Source of the DNA: Pseudomonadota bacterium
Lineage (GTDB): Bacteria > Myxococcota_A > UBA796 > SXON01
Length of the DNA: 60,864 nucleotides
Assembly (NCBI GenBank): GCA_005778355.1
Contig: SXON01000160.1
Location: 1 to 60,864 of the forward strand
Reading direction: 5' to 3'
Shown: piece after piece, positions 25,865 to 34,459 of the stretch
Layout of the letters: each line of letters begins with the position of its first letter
Position numbering within the stretch: position 1 is the first letter of the stretch
Position numbers and translations under genes: made by a program
Notes under the pieces: generated by a model
Databases searched by the model: none
Told to the model about the DNA's origin: nothing
Seen by the model: the letters and a program-made list of their open reading frames with translations, nothing else

Positions 25865-27106
25865 CTACCGAGACAGCCTCGCGGTCTCGTCCTGTCGCCA
25901 GTCCTGGACCTGCTTGAAGAAGTGCTCGGTGAAGATCTCGATCTCGTGCTTCGGGAAGAGCAGCGACACCTTCTCGCGGAAGATTTGCTTGGCGCGGTCC
26001 GTTCCGAAGAAGTCGATACACACGTCGTCGAGGTTCTTGAGCGTCGTGGCGCGGAACTCTTCGAAGCGCTCCGTCTCGAAGTACTCGTGGGCGAGCTTCT
26101 CGTAGGCGGTGAGCTTGTCTTCGAAGGGGAGGTCCTGGTCGGCGATGTCGAAGTAGGGCTGCCAGTTGGGGTTGATGCGCGGCTTGCGACGAGTGGCCGC
26201 GCAATACAAGCTCCACGCGAGGAGCGAGCGCACCGTCCACGGGAAGTGGTAGTGCAAGCTCGTTACCTGCGAGTCCGGGCAGGCGTTGGCGAAGTCGATG
26301 GGGTAGAACACGCCGTCGGCCCGCAGCGCCTCGCAGGAGTTGTAGTCCCAACAGAAGAACGCGTTGATGACGCGAGCGTAGCGCTCCATCGTGCGGCGGC
26401 CGGCGTCGTCGAGGAAGTCCTTGGCCACCACGTAGCGGGCGTGGAGCGGCGCGGCCGGGTCGTACTTGATGCAGTTCACCTGCGGCCCGATGCCGATGGC
26501 CCGCACGAAGAGATCCCAGTCGTCGACCGCCTTCTGCAGGTGCATCACTTGCTTCCCGGAACCGTCGTAGGACCCATGGAGCTGCTTGTCGTCGTCGATC
26601 TTCGACACCCCGCGCCACGCGCCGCCGTCGTAGGGCTTCATGAACAGCGGGTAGCCCACCTTCTTGCCCACCGTGCCGAGCGCGAAGAGCTCGTTGTAAC
26701 GACGGATGGTGATCTGGGTGTCGGTTTCGTCGGGGTATTCCTTGGGCGGCACCAGCCACGTTTCCGGGATGGGGAAGCCGAGCCGCATCATCGCGCAGTA
26801 GGTGGTGTGCTTCTCGGCCGCCTGGATCATCCAGGGGTTGTTGAACACGTACACCCCGTCCATGAGGGCGATCTTCTTGACCCACTCCCGCGTGGTGGGG
26901 AACCAGTGGGTGATGCGGTCGAGCACCAGGTCGTACCGCGGCTTGGCGCGCAGGTCGAAGGGTTCCACCCGCACGCGTTCCACGGCGAAGTCGACGGTCT
27001 CCCCGCCGATCTCGGCGCGAAGGTCGAGGCGACGGACGATCTCCTCGAAACAGGCGGGCCAGCAGTGGTCGGCGCCGAGGGAGAGGCCGATGAGACGGGT
27101 AGACAT
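25865..27106 (-). CDS. ATP-grasp family protein
   Basis: This 413-residue protein has a preATP-grasp region (RYDLVLDRITHWFP, then ALMDGVYVFNNP) followed by ATP-grasp features: GYPLFMKPYDGGAWRGVSKI (nucleotide-binding Lys and Gly-rich loop), then WDLFVRAIGIG and FYPIDFANACPD (Asn as metal ligand). ATP-grasp enzymes join a carboxylate to an amine or thiol through an acylphosphate. The substrate is unknown. It is the last gene of a tight minus-strand operon with an esterase (30 bp upstream) and an S51-like protein, suggesting ligation and hydrolysis of the same amide or ester product. Confidence 0.8.
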   Translation of the reverse strand: MSTRLIGLSLGADHCWPACFEEIVRRLDLRAEIGGETVDFAVERVRVEPFDLRAKPRYDLVLDRITHWFPTTREWVKKIALMDGVYVFNNPWMIQAAEKHTTYCAMMRLGFPIPETWLVPPKEYPDETDTQITIRRYNELFALGTVGKKVGYPLFMKPYDGGAWRGVSKIDDDKQLHGSYDGSGKQVMHLQKAVDDWDLFVRAIGIGPQVNCIKYDPAAPLHARYVVAKDFLDDAGRRTMERYARVINAFFCWDYNSCEALRADGVFYPIDFANACPDSQVTSLHYHFPWTVRSLLAWSLYCAATRRKPRINPNWQPYFDIADQDLPFEDKLTAYEKLAHEYFETERFEEFRATTLKNLDDVCIDFFGTDRAKQIFREKVSLLFPKHEIEIFTEHFFKQVQDWRQDETARLSR

Positions 27107-27136
27107 GCGCAGGATCTCCGGGGGAGGGGTGCTATC

Positions 27137-28291
27137 TCACTCGTAGTACATCCACAGCGGGCCCGGGAAGAGCCAGGTGAGGGCCTCGCGCATGCGGTCG
27201 CGCCAGTTGATCCAGTTGTGGCCGTCGGGCGCCTCGGTGAAGCGCGCACGCGTGGCGACGCCCTGGAAGACCGGGAAGAGGCTGCGGTTGTAGTAGATGA
27301 GCGACTCGAAGGTGCCGCAGGACTGGTACACGTGGGCGTCGATCTTCGGCGGCGCGGCGCGGAAGTCGTTGACCATCTTCACGATGGGGTCCCACATGGG
27401 GCCGCGCTCGTGCTCGCCGATGTCAGTGAACGCGAACGAGCCGGACTGCAGGAGCAATCGGCCGAAGGTGCCCGGGTGACGCAGCGCCGTGTAGAGTGAC
27501 GACACGCCGCCGAAGCTCGCGCCCATGAGCCCGAGGAACTCGGGACCGGCGAGGATTGGGTGCTTCGACCGGATCCCGGGGACGAGATCGTGTACGAGGA
27601 AGTCGGCCTGTTGTGGGTTGGCCGCGTACTCCCAGTTGCGTTTCACGCCGGAGGTGAAGGCGACCATGATCGGCGCCACCTCGTGCCGGTGGATGAGGTT
27701 GTCGAGCAGCACCTTCATGCCGGCGAAGTGCAGGAAATCGTCGCCGTCGTGCACCACGAGCAGCGGGTACTTCTTCCCCGCCCGCGCTCCGTAGGGCGTG
27801 TAGAGCTTGTACTTTCGCAGGTCGCCCCAGTGTCGCGACATAATCGTGTGCTCAACGAGGTCACCAGGTCGCGACAGTGGGTCTGCTCGGACCCACTCGG
27901 GTTCCTCGTACGACGAGGCCGGACACACCGAGTTGCTGCCGAAGGGATCGATGGCCCGGCGGGGGTTGCGTGGATCGTGCGCCCAGCGGCCATGTGCCGC
28001 TTTCACCACCTCGAACTTGTACTCCACGCGCGCGCGCTTGGGCAGGTCGAGCGGCAACCAGAACGCGTCGGTGTGGGGGATACGACGCAGCTCGATGCGG
28101 CTCGGGAGGCCAAAGACCCAGTGCTGGAGGAAGACGGCCTCGGTGGGCTCGTTGTCCCAGTAAAAGAAGACGGCGTGGTCGTCTTCTACGATCGGGAAAA
28201 CCACGTCGCGAGTAAACGCCTCGAGCTTCGCGCGGCGGTCCGGGGCGCGCGCGCGTTCGAGCTGGGCGAGGAGCTCAAGGATTCTCTGCAC
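27137..28291 (-). CDS. Esterase of the enterochelin-esterase/esterase D type
   Basis: This protein has about 384 residues from the GTG at 28291 (VQRILELLAQLERARA). Residues about 40-130 look like the N-terminal beta-sandwich of Fes-like esterases (VFFYWDNEPTEAVFL, YKFEVVKAAHGRW). The alpha/beta hydrolase domain follows: YPLLVVHDGDDFL (oxyanion region), nucleophile elbow GLMGASFGG and catalytic His in APDGHNWINW. No signal peptide is seen, so it should act in the cytoplasm. It overlaps the upstream S51-like gene by 17 bp, placing both in one operon with the ATP-grasp gene. Confidence 0.82.
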   Translation of the reverse strand: MQRILELLAQLERARAPDRRAKLEAFTRDVVFPIVEDDHAVFFYWDNEPTEAVFLQHWVFGLPSRIELRRIPHTDAFWLPLDLPKRARVEYKFEVVKAAHGRWAHDPRNPRRAIDPFGSNSVCPASSYEEPEWVRADPLSRPGDLVEHTIMSRHWGDLRKYKLYTPYGARAGKKYPLLVVHDGDDFLHFAGMKVLLDNLIHRHEVAPIMVAFTSGVKRNWEYAANPQQADFLVHDLVPGIRSKHPILAGPEFLGLMGASFGGVSSLYTALRHPGTFGRLLLQSGSFAFTDIGEHERGPMWDPIVKMVNDFRAAPPKIDAHVYQSCGTFESLIYYNRSLFPVFQGVATRARFTEAPDGHNWINWRDRMREALTWLFPGPLWMYYE

Positions 28292-29189
28292 GGCAGCTCC
28301 CGTCGCCCGAGACGATGAAGGCGGCCCCGGCGGCCCCCGTGTAGCGGCCATCCTCATAGACGGCGCCATTTTGCAGGCCCACCAGCTTGCGCGGCCCCAT
28401 GCGGGCAGCAAGGACGGCGAGGTGGTCGTGGTCGGCGAGGTTGAGACGCTCCCGGGCGTGCGGGAGGAAGACGACGTGGCGCAAGAGCCCGAAACCGTGG
28501 TCGAGCAACTCCGACGTGCCGGGGCCGTGCGCGGTGTGGTCGTGGTACAATAAGACCCGGTCGGTGAGCACCATGGCGCCAGCGCTCCACGCGAACAATG
28601 GGCGTTTCACCAGCTCCGTGCCAAGGCCGAAGAAGAACATCCGGTTGCGCAGCACGCCCACGTGTCCGCCCGCGATGCACAACGCCGCGCACCGGCCGAG
28701 GTCGGACAAGATCTCCTCGCGGATCGACTTCACTAGCGCGTGGTCCAGCGGGCGATGCGCCGCGGCGAAGTCATCGTGGAGACGCTTCGCCTCCGACAGG
28801 AACAGCTCGTCGGCCTCCTGCAGGTGGCGCACCGCCTGTGCCGTGAAGGGGCAGGCGAGGTCGCGACTCTCGGCGTAGAGCTTCACGCAGGCGCTGAGCG
28901 CGTCGTGGAAGCGCAGGCGGTAGCGCTCCTTCACCTGGCGAAGGCGCTCCTGCTTGGCGGTGTAGGCTGCCACCAGCTCGGTGGCCTCGTGCTCCACGCG
29001 GCGGAAACGCTGGTAGAGTCGGAGGTTCACCACCTCGTTGGGGATCGCGGCGCGAAGCGGCTCGTCGCGCTCCTCGTCGTAGCGCCAGCCAGCGCTCACG
29101 AGGGCCACGGGGCCGGTGATGCCCTTGCGGGCGAGGACGGCAGGGAGCACGCCGTCGGGCCGCTCGGGGCCGAGGATGGTCAGGGACAT
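28275..29189 (-). CDS. Peptidase S51-like / class-I amidotransferase-like protein
   Basis: This protein has 304 residues from the ATG at 29189 (MSLTILGPERPDGVLPAVLA). The C-terminal half shows the S51 pattern of PepE and cyanophycinase: CIAGGHVGVLRNR, then FAWSAGAMVLTDRVLLY with Ser as the predicted nucleophile in WSAGAM. The middle is helical and charged (AAYTAKQERLRQVKERYRLR). S51 enzymes cleave Asp-containing peptides or cyanophycin. As first gene of the S51 / esterase / ATP-grasp operon it may release a product made by the ligase (inference). It lacks a signal peptide. Confidence 0.75.
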   Translation of the reverse strand: MSLTILGPERPDGVLPAVLARKGITGPVALVSAGWRYDEERDEPLRAAIPNEVVNLRLYQRFRRVEHEATELVAAYTAKQERLRQVKERYRLRFHDALSACVKLYAESRDLACPFTAQAVRHLQEADELFLSEAKRLHDDFAAAHRPLDHALVKSIREEILSDLGRCAALCIAGGHVGVLRNRMFFFGLGTELVKRPLFAWSAGAMVLTDRVLLYHDHTAHGPGTSELLDHGFGLLRHVVFLPHARERLNLADHDHLAVLAARMGPRKLVGLQNGAVYEDGRYTGAAGAAFIVSGDGSCRAENP

Positions 29190-29348
29190 CAGTCGCGGGA
29201 GGCTAACCCGCCCCGCCTCTGGGTCGGCCCTGCCCGGCCCCTCGGTCGGCCCCGCCCGGCCCTTCGTCGCGACACGGGGGGCCCCCGATCTCCAGGCGAT
29301 CCGGTGCCCGGGGACCTCGAACGCGGCCTTCGGCCGGGGGGTCCTGTC

Positions 29349-29403
29349 ACCCCTGGCGTCCCCATCGGCTGCGCTGCGCTCCGCGATGGGGCGCGCCAGG
29401 GGT
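29349..29403. repeat. Long inverted repeat in the intergenic region
   Basis: The arms 29349-29367 (ACCCCTGGCGTCCCCATCG) and 29384-29403 pair over 18 bp with a small internal loop, around a 16-nt loop rich in GCTGCGCT. It lies in the 444-bp space (29190-29633) between divergent genes, which holds no convincing ORF. It may be a REP-like palindrome or an RNA hairpin. Confidence 0.55.
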
Positions 29404-29633
29404 GCCACCCCCAGACCATGACTAGGGCCCCGGGCACCTCGATCCGGAGCTGGGGTCGCACGCCCTGCGTCGCGCGCTGCGAGCCTCGCGCACGCCACGA
29501 CGGGCGTGCTCAACGGTCGCCGCCAGCACGGTTCGCACAGCGAACCGGTAGGCGGCTCGCCCCACGCTGCTCTCGGGCCGGGCGGGGCCTCGACTCGTCG
29601 CAGGGGACGCCGGGGACGGGCTAGATCGCTGTG

Positions 29634-30026
29634 ATGGCCACCGGCTACTCGGGGAAGGCGCTCTACCAGAAGGTCGGCATCGTGCCGGGTGGGGCCGTGC
29701 GGGTGGAGGGCTACCAGGGGGACTACGAGGCGCTCGTGGGATGTCCCGTGGGGCGGGGCGGGCCCGACGCGGCGCTGGTGCATCTCTTCGTCAGCCGCGA
29801 GGCGGCGCTGCGGGAAGGACTCTCGGCGGCGCTCCCGCAGCTCCCCGATCGAGGCACCATCTGGGTGTCATGGCCCAAGCGGGCGTCGGGCGTCGCGACC
29901 GACGTCACCGAGGACACCATCCGCGCCGTGGCCCTGCCCATGGGGCTCGTCGACATCAAGGTGTGCGCGGTCGATGCCACGTGGTCGGGGTTGAAGCTGG
30001 TGAGGCGGCGGAACGTGGGGCGTTGA
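29634..30026 (+). CDS. DUF3052-family protein
   Basis: This 130-residue protein starts MATGYSGKALYQKVGIVPGG and contains IWVSWPKRASGVATDVTEDT, IRAVALPMGLVDIKVCAVDA and WSGLKLVRRR, the conserved features of DUF3052. Members are small cytoplasmic proteins of unknown function. The ATG at 29634 is chosen over an adjacent GTG at 29631. Confidence 0.85.
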   Translation: MATGYSGKALYQKVGIVPGGAVRVEGYQGDYEALVGCPVGRGGPDAALVHLFVSREAALREGLSAALPQLPDRGTIWVSWPKRASGVATDVTEDTIRAVALPMGLVDIKVCAVDATWSGLKLVRRRNVGR

Positions 30027-30041
30027 TGCTACCGTAGCCGG

Positions 30042-32135
30042 ATGTGGTTCCTCCTCGGTTGCGGCGTGGAGAGCGTCGCGATTCCCTACCCGCAGATGGT
30101 GCTCAGCACTACGGCGGTCGACTTCGGCGAAGTGGCCGAGGGCGCGGAGGCCACGGCCTCGTTCACCGTTCGCAACGACGGCTACCGGATCTACGAGGGC
30201 ACCTACCTCGGCTTCGACATGGGCCTCACCGGCGCCGAGGGCGAGGGGCCCTCGGTGCTCGGGCCCGACGACGACTCCTATTGCGCGTGGTGGATCGCCA
30301 GCGAAGTCAGCTGCGAGGGCCCTCGGCGCCAGCCCAAGAGCGACAGCGGCCTGCCGCGCGACTCCCACGGGGGGCGCCCCTACGACAGCGGCGGTAGCCC
30401 GCCCGATCCCGAGCCCCGCTGCGAAGACGACGGCGGCCCGCTGGTGCTCGGCCCCGGCTGCTCGGTACCCGTGCACGTGGCCCTCTCGCCGAAGTCCGCC
30501 GGGGAGTTCGACGCGGCGGTGTGGATCGAGAGCACGGCGGCCGCCCGCGAGGGCAACGACATGCCCGAGTACACCCGCGACCCGCGCAATTTCGTGCAGC
30601 AGGTGTTCGTGCACGGGGAGGTGACCGACGGCGCGGGCCTGCTGACCATCGAGCCCACGGGCCACGACTTCGGCCAGCACTACCCGGATGGCCTCGTCGA
30701 CAGCGTGACGGCCACGGTGAGCAACCCGGGCGCCGGGCCGCTCACCGTCGCAAGCGTTGACCTTTCCGCCGGGTGCGGAAGCGTCGTGGCTACGGGCCTC
30801 GCCGCCGGGAGCGTCCTGGCGGCAGGCGCCTCGAGCAGCCTCGAGCTCGCGTTCACGCCCGTGGACGACTACCCCCTGGATTGTGTGGTCACGATCGTGG
30901 GCGACAGTGACGACACCGCGATCCACCTCGTGGCCAACGAGACCGTCACCAGCGAGCCTCCCAGTGTCAGTTTCGTCGCCCCGCTGCCCGGCGCCCTCGT
31001 CGATCCGCTCGCCGACATCACCGTGGAGCTCGCGCTCTCCGACGACATCCTCCCGCCGTCGCTGCTCGACTGCGAACTGTGGAGCCTCGCGCAGAGCAGG
31101 TTCATCACCAGCTGCGCGGCGGCCGATGACAGCGGCACCACCTCGGTGATCCTCTCGGCCGGCACCCTCGACGCCGGCTCGGACACGCTGGTGGCGCGCG
31201 TGGCCGACGGTTTGCCTCCCGTCGTTACCGCGAGCTTGCCCGTGGCCGTGCTCGACGCGCCCGCCGTCGATGCCGACGGCGACGCATTCGACCCCGGGGG
31301 CACCCCGCCCGACTGTGACGACGCCGACGCGAGTGCCTACCCGGGCGCCACCGAGCTGCCCGACGGCCTCGACAACGATTGCGACAGCACCATCGACGAG
31401 GGCACCCCCATCGTCGATGACGACAGCGACGGGTACACGCCTGAGGGCGGGGACTGCGACGACACGGACGCGGCGACGTCCCCCGGCTCGCCGGAGCGGG
31501 CAGACAGCGCCGACAACGATTGCGACGGCACCATCGACGAGGGCACCTCCATCTACGATGACGACGGCGACGGATGGAGCGAGATGGACAACGACTGCGA
31601 CGATGACGACGCGAGGACTGGTCCCTACGCGACGGAGGTCTGCGACGACGGCGTTGACAATGACTGCGATGGGCTCGCCGACGGGCCGGACGGCTGCAGC
31701 GGTGCCGAGCCAGAGTTCATCGGCGCCGTCGAGGTGACCCCCGACGCCTGCGAGGCCGGAGAGCGGGTGGAGCATGTCGCTCGCGTTCGCAATCTCGCGG
31801 CCTTCGAGGCGGGAGACGACTGCTCGGCCACCGAGTTCGATGGTGAGTCGCTGCGCTACCAGTGCCCGTGTCCCGAGGTGGATCGCTGCGACGCGAAGAA
31901 CTTCACGCGGTACTTCCTGATGGTCGACGACGTGGGCCACCAGGCCTGGGGCTACTCCCTGGTGACCGCCTACGGCCCCGGCACCGACCTCGACGCCGAC
32001 TACGTGATCGAGGCCCACGGCCCCTGCGCCCCTCGCGACGGCACCGAGGGCAGCTGTGGCCTCGCCCTCGGCCTCGCGATCCTCGCGTGGCGCCGCCATC
32101 GTCGCCACCCGGGGCCAGATAAGCCCGCGCGGTGA
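30042..32135 (+). CDS. Lipoprotein with ASH-like domains and MopE-type repeats
   Basis: This protein has 697 residues. The ATG is forced by an in-frame TGA at 30024 and yields an extremely short lipoprotein leader, MWFLLGC. Two Ig-like domains of the ASH/choice-of-anchor kind follow (VDFGEVAEGAEATASFTVRN and HDFGQHYPDGLVDSVTATVS). Three Asp/Cys repeats come next (DCDDADASAYPGATELPDGL type), then a domain with several Cys. The C-terminus, GSCGLALGLAILAW followed by RRHRRH, resembles a MYXO-CTERM tail. Having both a lipobox and such a tail is unusual. Its stop overlaps the GTG of the ABC ATPase gene. Confidence 0.8.
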   Translation: MWFLLGCGVESVAIPYPQMVLSTTAVDFGEVAEGAEATASFTVRNDGYRIYEGTYLGFDMGLTGAEGEGPSVLGPDDDSYCAWWIASEVSCEGPRRQPKSDSGLPRDSHGGRPYDSGGSPPDPEPRCEDDGGPLVLGPGCSVPVHVALSPKSAGEFDAAVWIESTAAAREGNDMPEYTRDPRNFVQQVFVHGEVTDGAGLLTIEPTGHDFGQHYPDGLVDSVTATVSNPGAGPLTVASVDLSAGCGSVVATGLAAGSVLAAGASSSLELAFTPVDDYPLDCVVTIVGDSDDTAIHLVANETVTSEPPSVSFVAPLPGALVDPLADITVELALSDDILPPSLLDCELWSLAQSRFITSCAAADDSGTTSVILSAGTLDAGSDTLVARVADGLPPVVTASLPVAVLDAPAVDADGDAFDPGGTPPDCDDADASAYPGATELPDGLDNDCDSTIDEGTPIVDDDSDGYTPEGGDCDDTDAATSPGSPERADSADNDCDGTIDEGTSIYDDDGDGWSEMDNDCDDDDARTGPYATEVCDDGVDNDCDGLADGPDGCSGAEPEFIGAVEVTPDACEAGERVEHVARVRNLAAFEAGDDCSATEFDGESLRYQCPCPEVDRCDAKNFTRYFLMVDDVGHQAWGYSLVTAYGPGTDLDADYVIEAHGPCAPRDGTEGSCGLALGLAILAWRRHRRHPGPDKPAR

Positions 32136-33091
32136 TCCGCGTCCGCGAGCTTTCGAAGACCTACCGGGTTCCGGTGAAGAAACCTGGATTCATCGGGTCG
32201 TTCCAGTCGATCTTCTCCCGCGAGTTCAAAGACGTGCACGCGGTGTCGAAGCTCTCCTTCGACATCGAGGCCGGGGAGCGCGTGGGCTTCCTGGGGCCCA
32301 ACGGCGCGGGCAAGACCACGACCCTGAAGATGTTGTCGGGCCTCCTGTACCCCACGACCGGGAGCATCGAGGTGGGCGGCCACCGCCCGCAGGACCGTGC
32401 GCGCGCCTTCCTCGAGCAGATCACGCTGGTCATGGGGCAGAAACAACAACTCCTCTGGGACCTGCCCGCCCGTGAGAGCTTCGAGCTCAACCGCGCGATG
32501 TACGGGGTCGAACGCGGCACGTTCAAGCGAACACTCGACGAGCTGGTGGCGATGCTCCGTGCCGAGCCGCTGCTCGACCGGCCGGTGCGCAACCTGTCCC
32601 TCGGCGAGCGCATGAAGTGCGAGCTGATCGCGGCGTTGCTCCATCGTCCCCAGGTGCTCTTCCTCGACGAGCCCACCATCGGCCTCGACGTGGAAATGCA
32701 GGTGCAAGTGCGCCAGTTCATCGCCGAGCACAACCGGCAAACGGGCGCCACGGTGCTGCTCACCAGCCACTACATGCAGGACATCGCCGCGCTCACGCCG
32801 CGACTCCTCATCATCGACGGCGGCAAGCTCCGCTACGACGGCGCGCTCGCGGCGCTGGCCCAGCGCGTGGCCCCCGAGCGCCGCGTGGTGGTGCGCCCCG
32901 CCGACCCAGCACTCGCCGAGCTGGGCTTCGTCGCGCACGACGGCAAGATGGTGGCCACCGTCCCGAGTGGCGACGTGAACCGCCTCGTGCAGCGCGTCTT
33001 GACGAGCCACCCGCTGGCCGACATCGGGATCGAGGACCCGCCGTTGGAAGAGGTGATCGGGCGGGTGTTTCGCGCACAGCAACCCGGTTGA
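32132..33091 (+). CDS. ABC-2 type exporter ATP-binding protein (COG4586-like)
   Basis: This 319-residue ATPase has Walker A GPNGAGKTT, a Q-loop region VMGQKQQLLWDLPA, signature LSLGERMKCELIA, Walker B VLFLDEPTIG and switch His in LTSHYMQD. The N-terminal REFKDVHAVSKLSFDIEAG resembles the COG4586 group, which pairs with two permeases of the COG4587/COG3694 type. Those permeases lie at 34572-36142, separated by four opposite-strand genes. The GTG start overlaps the upstream stop (GTGA). Cargo unknown. Positions 33092-33217 downstream hold no supported gene. Confidence 0.92.
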   Translation: MIRVRELSKTYRVPVKKPGFIGSFQSIFSREFKDVHAVSKLSFDIEAGERVGFLGPNGAGKTTTLKMLSGLLYPTTGSIEVGGHRPQDRARAFLEQITLVMGQKQQLLWDLPARESFELNRAMYGVERGTFKRTLDELVAMLRAEPLLDRPVRNLSLGERMKCELIAALLHRPQVLFLDEPTIGLDVEMQVQVRQFIAEHNRQTGATVLLTSHYMQDIAALTPRLLIIDGGKLRYDGALAALAQRVAPERRVVVRPADPALAELGFVAHDGKMVATVPSGDVNRLVQRVLTSHPLADIGIEDPPLEEVIGRVFRAQQPG

Positions 33092-33217
33092 CGTGCGACC
33101 GAGGCGTCTGCTCCCAGGTGTGTTGTCGAAGGAAGTCGTTGGCGGCGAGGACAGCCGTAGTCTTCGCGACACCGCCGCCGTAGCCCGGGTCCAACCCGAT
33201 GCGTACACTCAACCAGG

Positions 33218-33538
33218 TCAAAGTAGCCGTACTCCGCAGAACGGGCACTTGTCCACGCGGCTGCTGGGCCCCCCCGTACCCGAGCTTCCATGGGCAAAAA
33301 TCAAGATCCGGTTGCAGGCGGCGTTGGGGCAGCGGTAGGAGTTGGTCATCCGGAAGGCCAGGAAGCCGGTCGTCGCGGTGACGACAGCCATGGCGAGCGC
33401 GACCGGCAGGGTGCTTCGAATACATGCCCACGTCGCGACAAATGCAAGCACCGCTGTGGCCGCCCACACGTACTTGGAGAGCTGGAATAGCACGAACCGA
33501 CGGCCATACGCTCGCGGGTGATCCTCGTCGCCGGTCAC
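33218..33538 (-). CDS. Small membrane protein with C-terminal zinc ribbon
   Basis: This protein has about 106 residues from the GTG at 33538. Two adjacent transmembrane segments (YVWAATAVLAFVATWACI and LPVALAMAVVTATTGFLAF) are followed by two Cys pairs, YRCPNAACNRIL and DKCPFCGVRLL, which should bind zinc. The start is uncertain because no strong ribosome-binding site is seen. It is the last of four small minus-strand genes lying inside the ABC exporter locus. Confidence 0.55.
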   Translation of the reverse strand: MTGDEDHPRAYGRRFVLFQLSKYVWAATAVLAFVATWACIRSTLPVALAMAVVTATTGFLAFRMTNSYRCPNAACNRILIFAHGSSGTGGPSSRVDKCPFCGVRLL

Positions 33539-33566
33539 TGTAGCACGGGCCCCGCGAGTCGCCCGC

Positions 33567-33818
33567 TCAGCATAGGCTGCCTGGCGGGCAACTGCCGTCC
33601 GGATCCCAGAAACCCGTGTCCTCGTCGTCGCCATCCGTGTCCGGGTCCGCCCCCGATCCATCATTTTCGGTCTCCGAACCGTCATCGTCACCGAAAACGG
33701 CATCGATGATATCCATGAGCACCGCCGCCACGGGCATTCCCCTGTTGCCACCGGGTTCCCCCGAGAAGTCATGGGCGTCCTTCGCCATTTTCCAGTAGAT
33801 GGATTCACTGGCCGGCAT
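33567..33818 (-). CDS. Small acidic protein ending in a Cys pair
   Basis: This protein has 83 residues from the ATG at 33818, preceded by GGAGGG 7 bp upstream. The N-terminal half (MPASESIYWKMAKDAHDFSG, then AAVLMDIIDAVFGDDDG) is followed by an acidic Asp/Glu/Gly stretch and the end SCPPGSLC. There is no obvious signal peptide. The start lies 14 bp inside the upstream 63-residue ORF. Function unknown; size, acidity and terminal Cys pair recall export-substrate peptides, but no leader motif is recognised. Confidence 0.6.
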   Translation of the reverse strand: MPASESIYWKMAKDAHDFSGEPGGNRGMPVAAVLMDIIDAVFGDDDGSETENDGSGADPDTDGDDEDTGFWDPDGSCPPGSLC

Positions 33819-33996
33819 GTTCACACCCTCCGCCGCAGGTCCCCTTCGCCCCGACCGGGATACCGTAGAGAACCGTTAGACCCAACCATACTTGCTTTCT
33901 GGTGCCGAGGCAGGCAATCCACGGCGCACTCGGGGGGAAGGGTGCCCCCAGCGGCCACAGCTTCACGAACCGTCGCTTCAGGTTGTTACGGTCCAT
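33805..33996 (-). CDS. Small protein with a Cys-containing C-terminus
   Basis: This 63-residue ORF starts MDRNNLKRRFVKLWPLGAPF, has a short hydrophobic segment (VWLGLTVLYGIPVG) and ends TCGGGCEHAGQ. Its ATG overlaps the stop of the upstream gene as TGATG, supporting coupled translation, and it overlaps the next gene by 14 bp. No family was recognised. Confidence 0.5.
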   Translation of the reverse strand: MDRNNLKRRFVKLWPLGAPFPPSAPWIACLGTRKQVWLGLTVLYGIPVGAKGTCGGGCEHAGQ

Positions 33997-34364
33997 CAGA
34001 ACGGCTTGACCATCTCGTACACCTCGATGGTGACCGAGTCGCCGGTCGCGGTGCCACCCGCGACGGGAATGGGGTGAATGAACTCGCAGAGCATCATCGA
34101 GCCGGAGTCTACGATCAGGAGGATGTCGGCCGGTGGGGCCGCCGTGGCGACGCTGGAGATCTCCTTCGACGCGACGCCGTCGGGGCCATGGCGTAGCTTG
34201 AAGCCGAGCTTCGGTGCGGTGCCGGAGGCTGAGACGACCTTGAGCGTGTACTGCGCCTGCTTGGCGCGCGAGCCCACGCGGCGGGGCGGGAGCGGGAACT
34301 CGACGTCGGCGCCGTTGGTACCGGAGGTGATCTTGATCGGTCCGGCGATCTTGGTGAAGAACAC
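33996..34364 (-). CDS. Hypothetical beta-rich protein, first gene of a four-gene cassette
   Basis: This protein has 122 residues from the GTG at 34364 (VFFTKIAGPIKITSGTNGAD), with AGGGGA 5 bp upstream. It is predicted beta-rich (AQYTLKVVSASGTAPKLGFK, then DSVTIEVYEMVKPF), without a signal peptide. A TTGACA box lies at 34460-34465 on the minus strand, in an A/T-richer leader. The reading frame extends upstream, but the ribosome-binding site favours this start. No family recognised. Confidence 0.55.
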   Translation of the reverse strand: MFFTKIAGPIKITSGTNGADVEFPLPPRRVGSRAKQAQYTLKVVSASGTAPKLGFKLRHGPDGVASKEISSVATAAPPADILLIVDSGSMMLCEFIHPIPVAGGTATGDSVTIEVYEMVKPF

Positions 34365-34459
34365 GTTTTTCCCCTGTGTTGGCGTTTGCACGGTTCGTCG
34401 CGTGCGGAGTACGTCGCGACGAGAAAAAGGTAGCACCCCCCCCCTGTGCAAGTCTTGGA

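Noticed and set aside
24313..25917. Plus-strand open frame of about 530 codons opposite the beta-helix gene
   Set aside because: Composition is Val/Gly/Ala/Arg-biased antisense of the beta-helix repeats; no domain and no ribosome-binding site.
29868..32108. Minus-strand open frame of about 746 codons opposite DUF3052 and the MopE-repeat gene
   Set aside because: It runs across two well-supported plus-strand genes and has only antisense-type composition.
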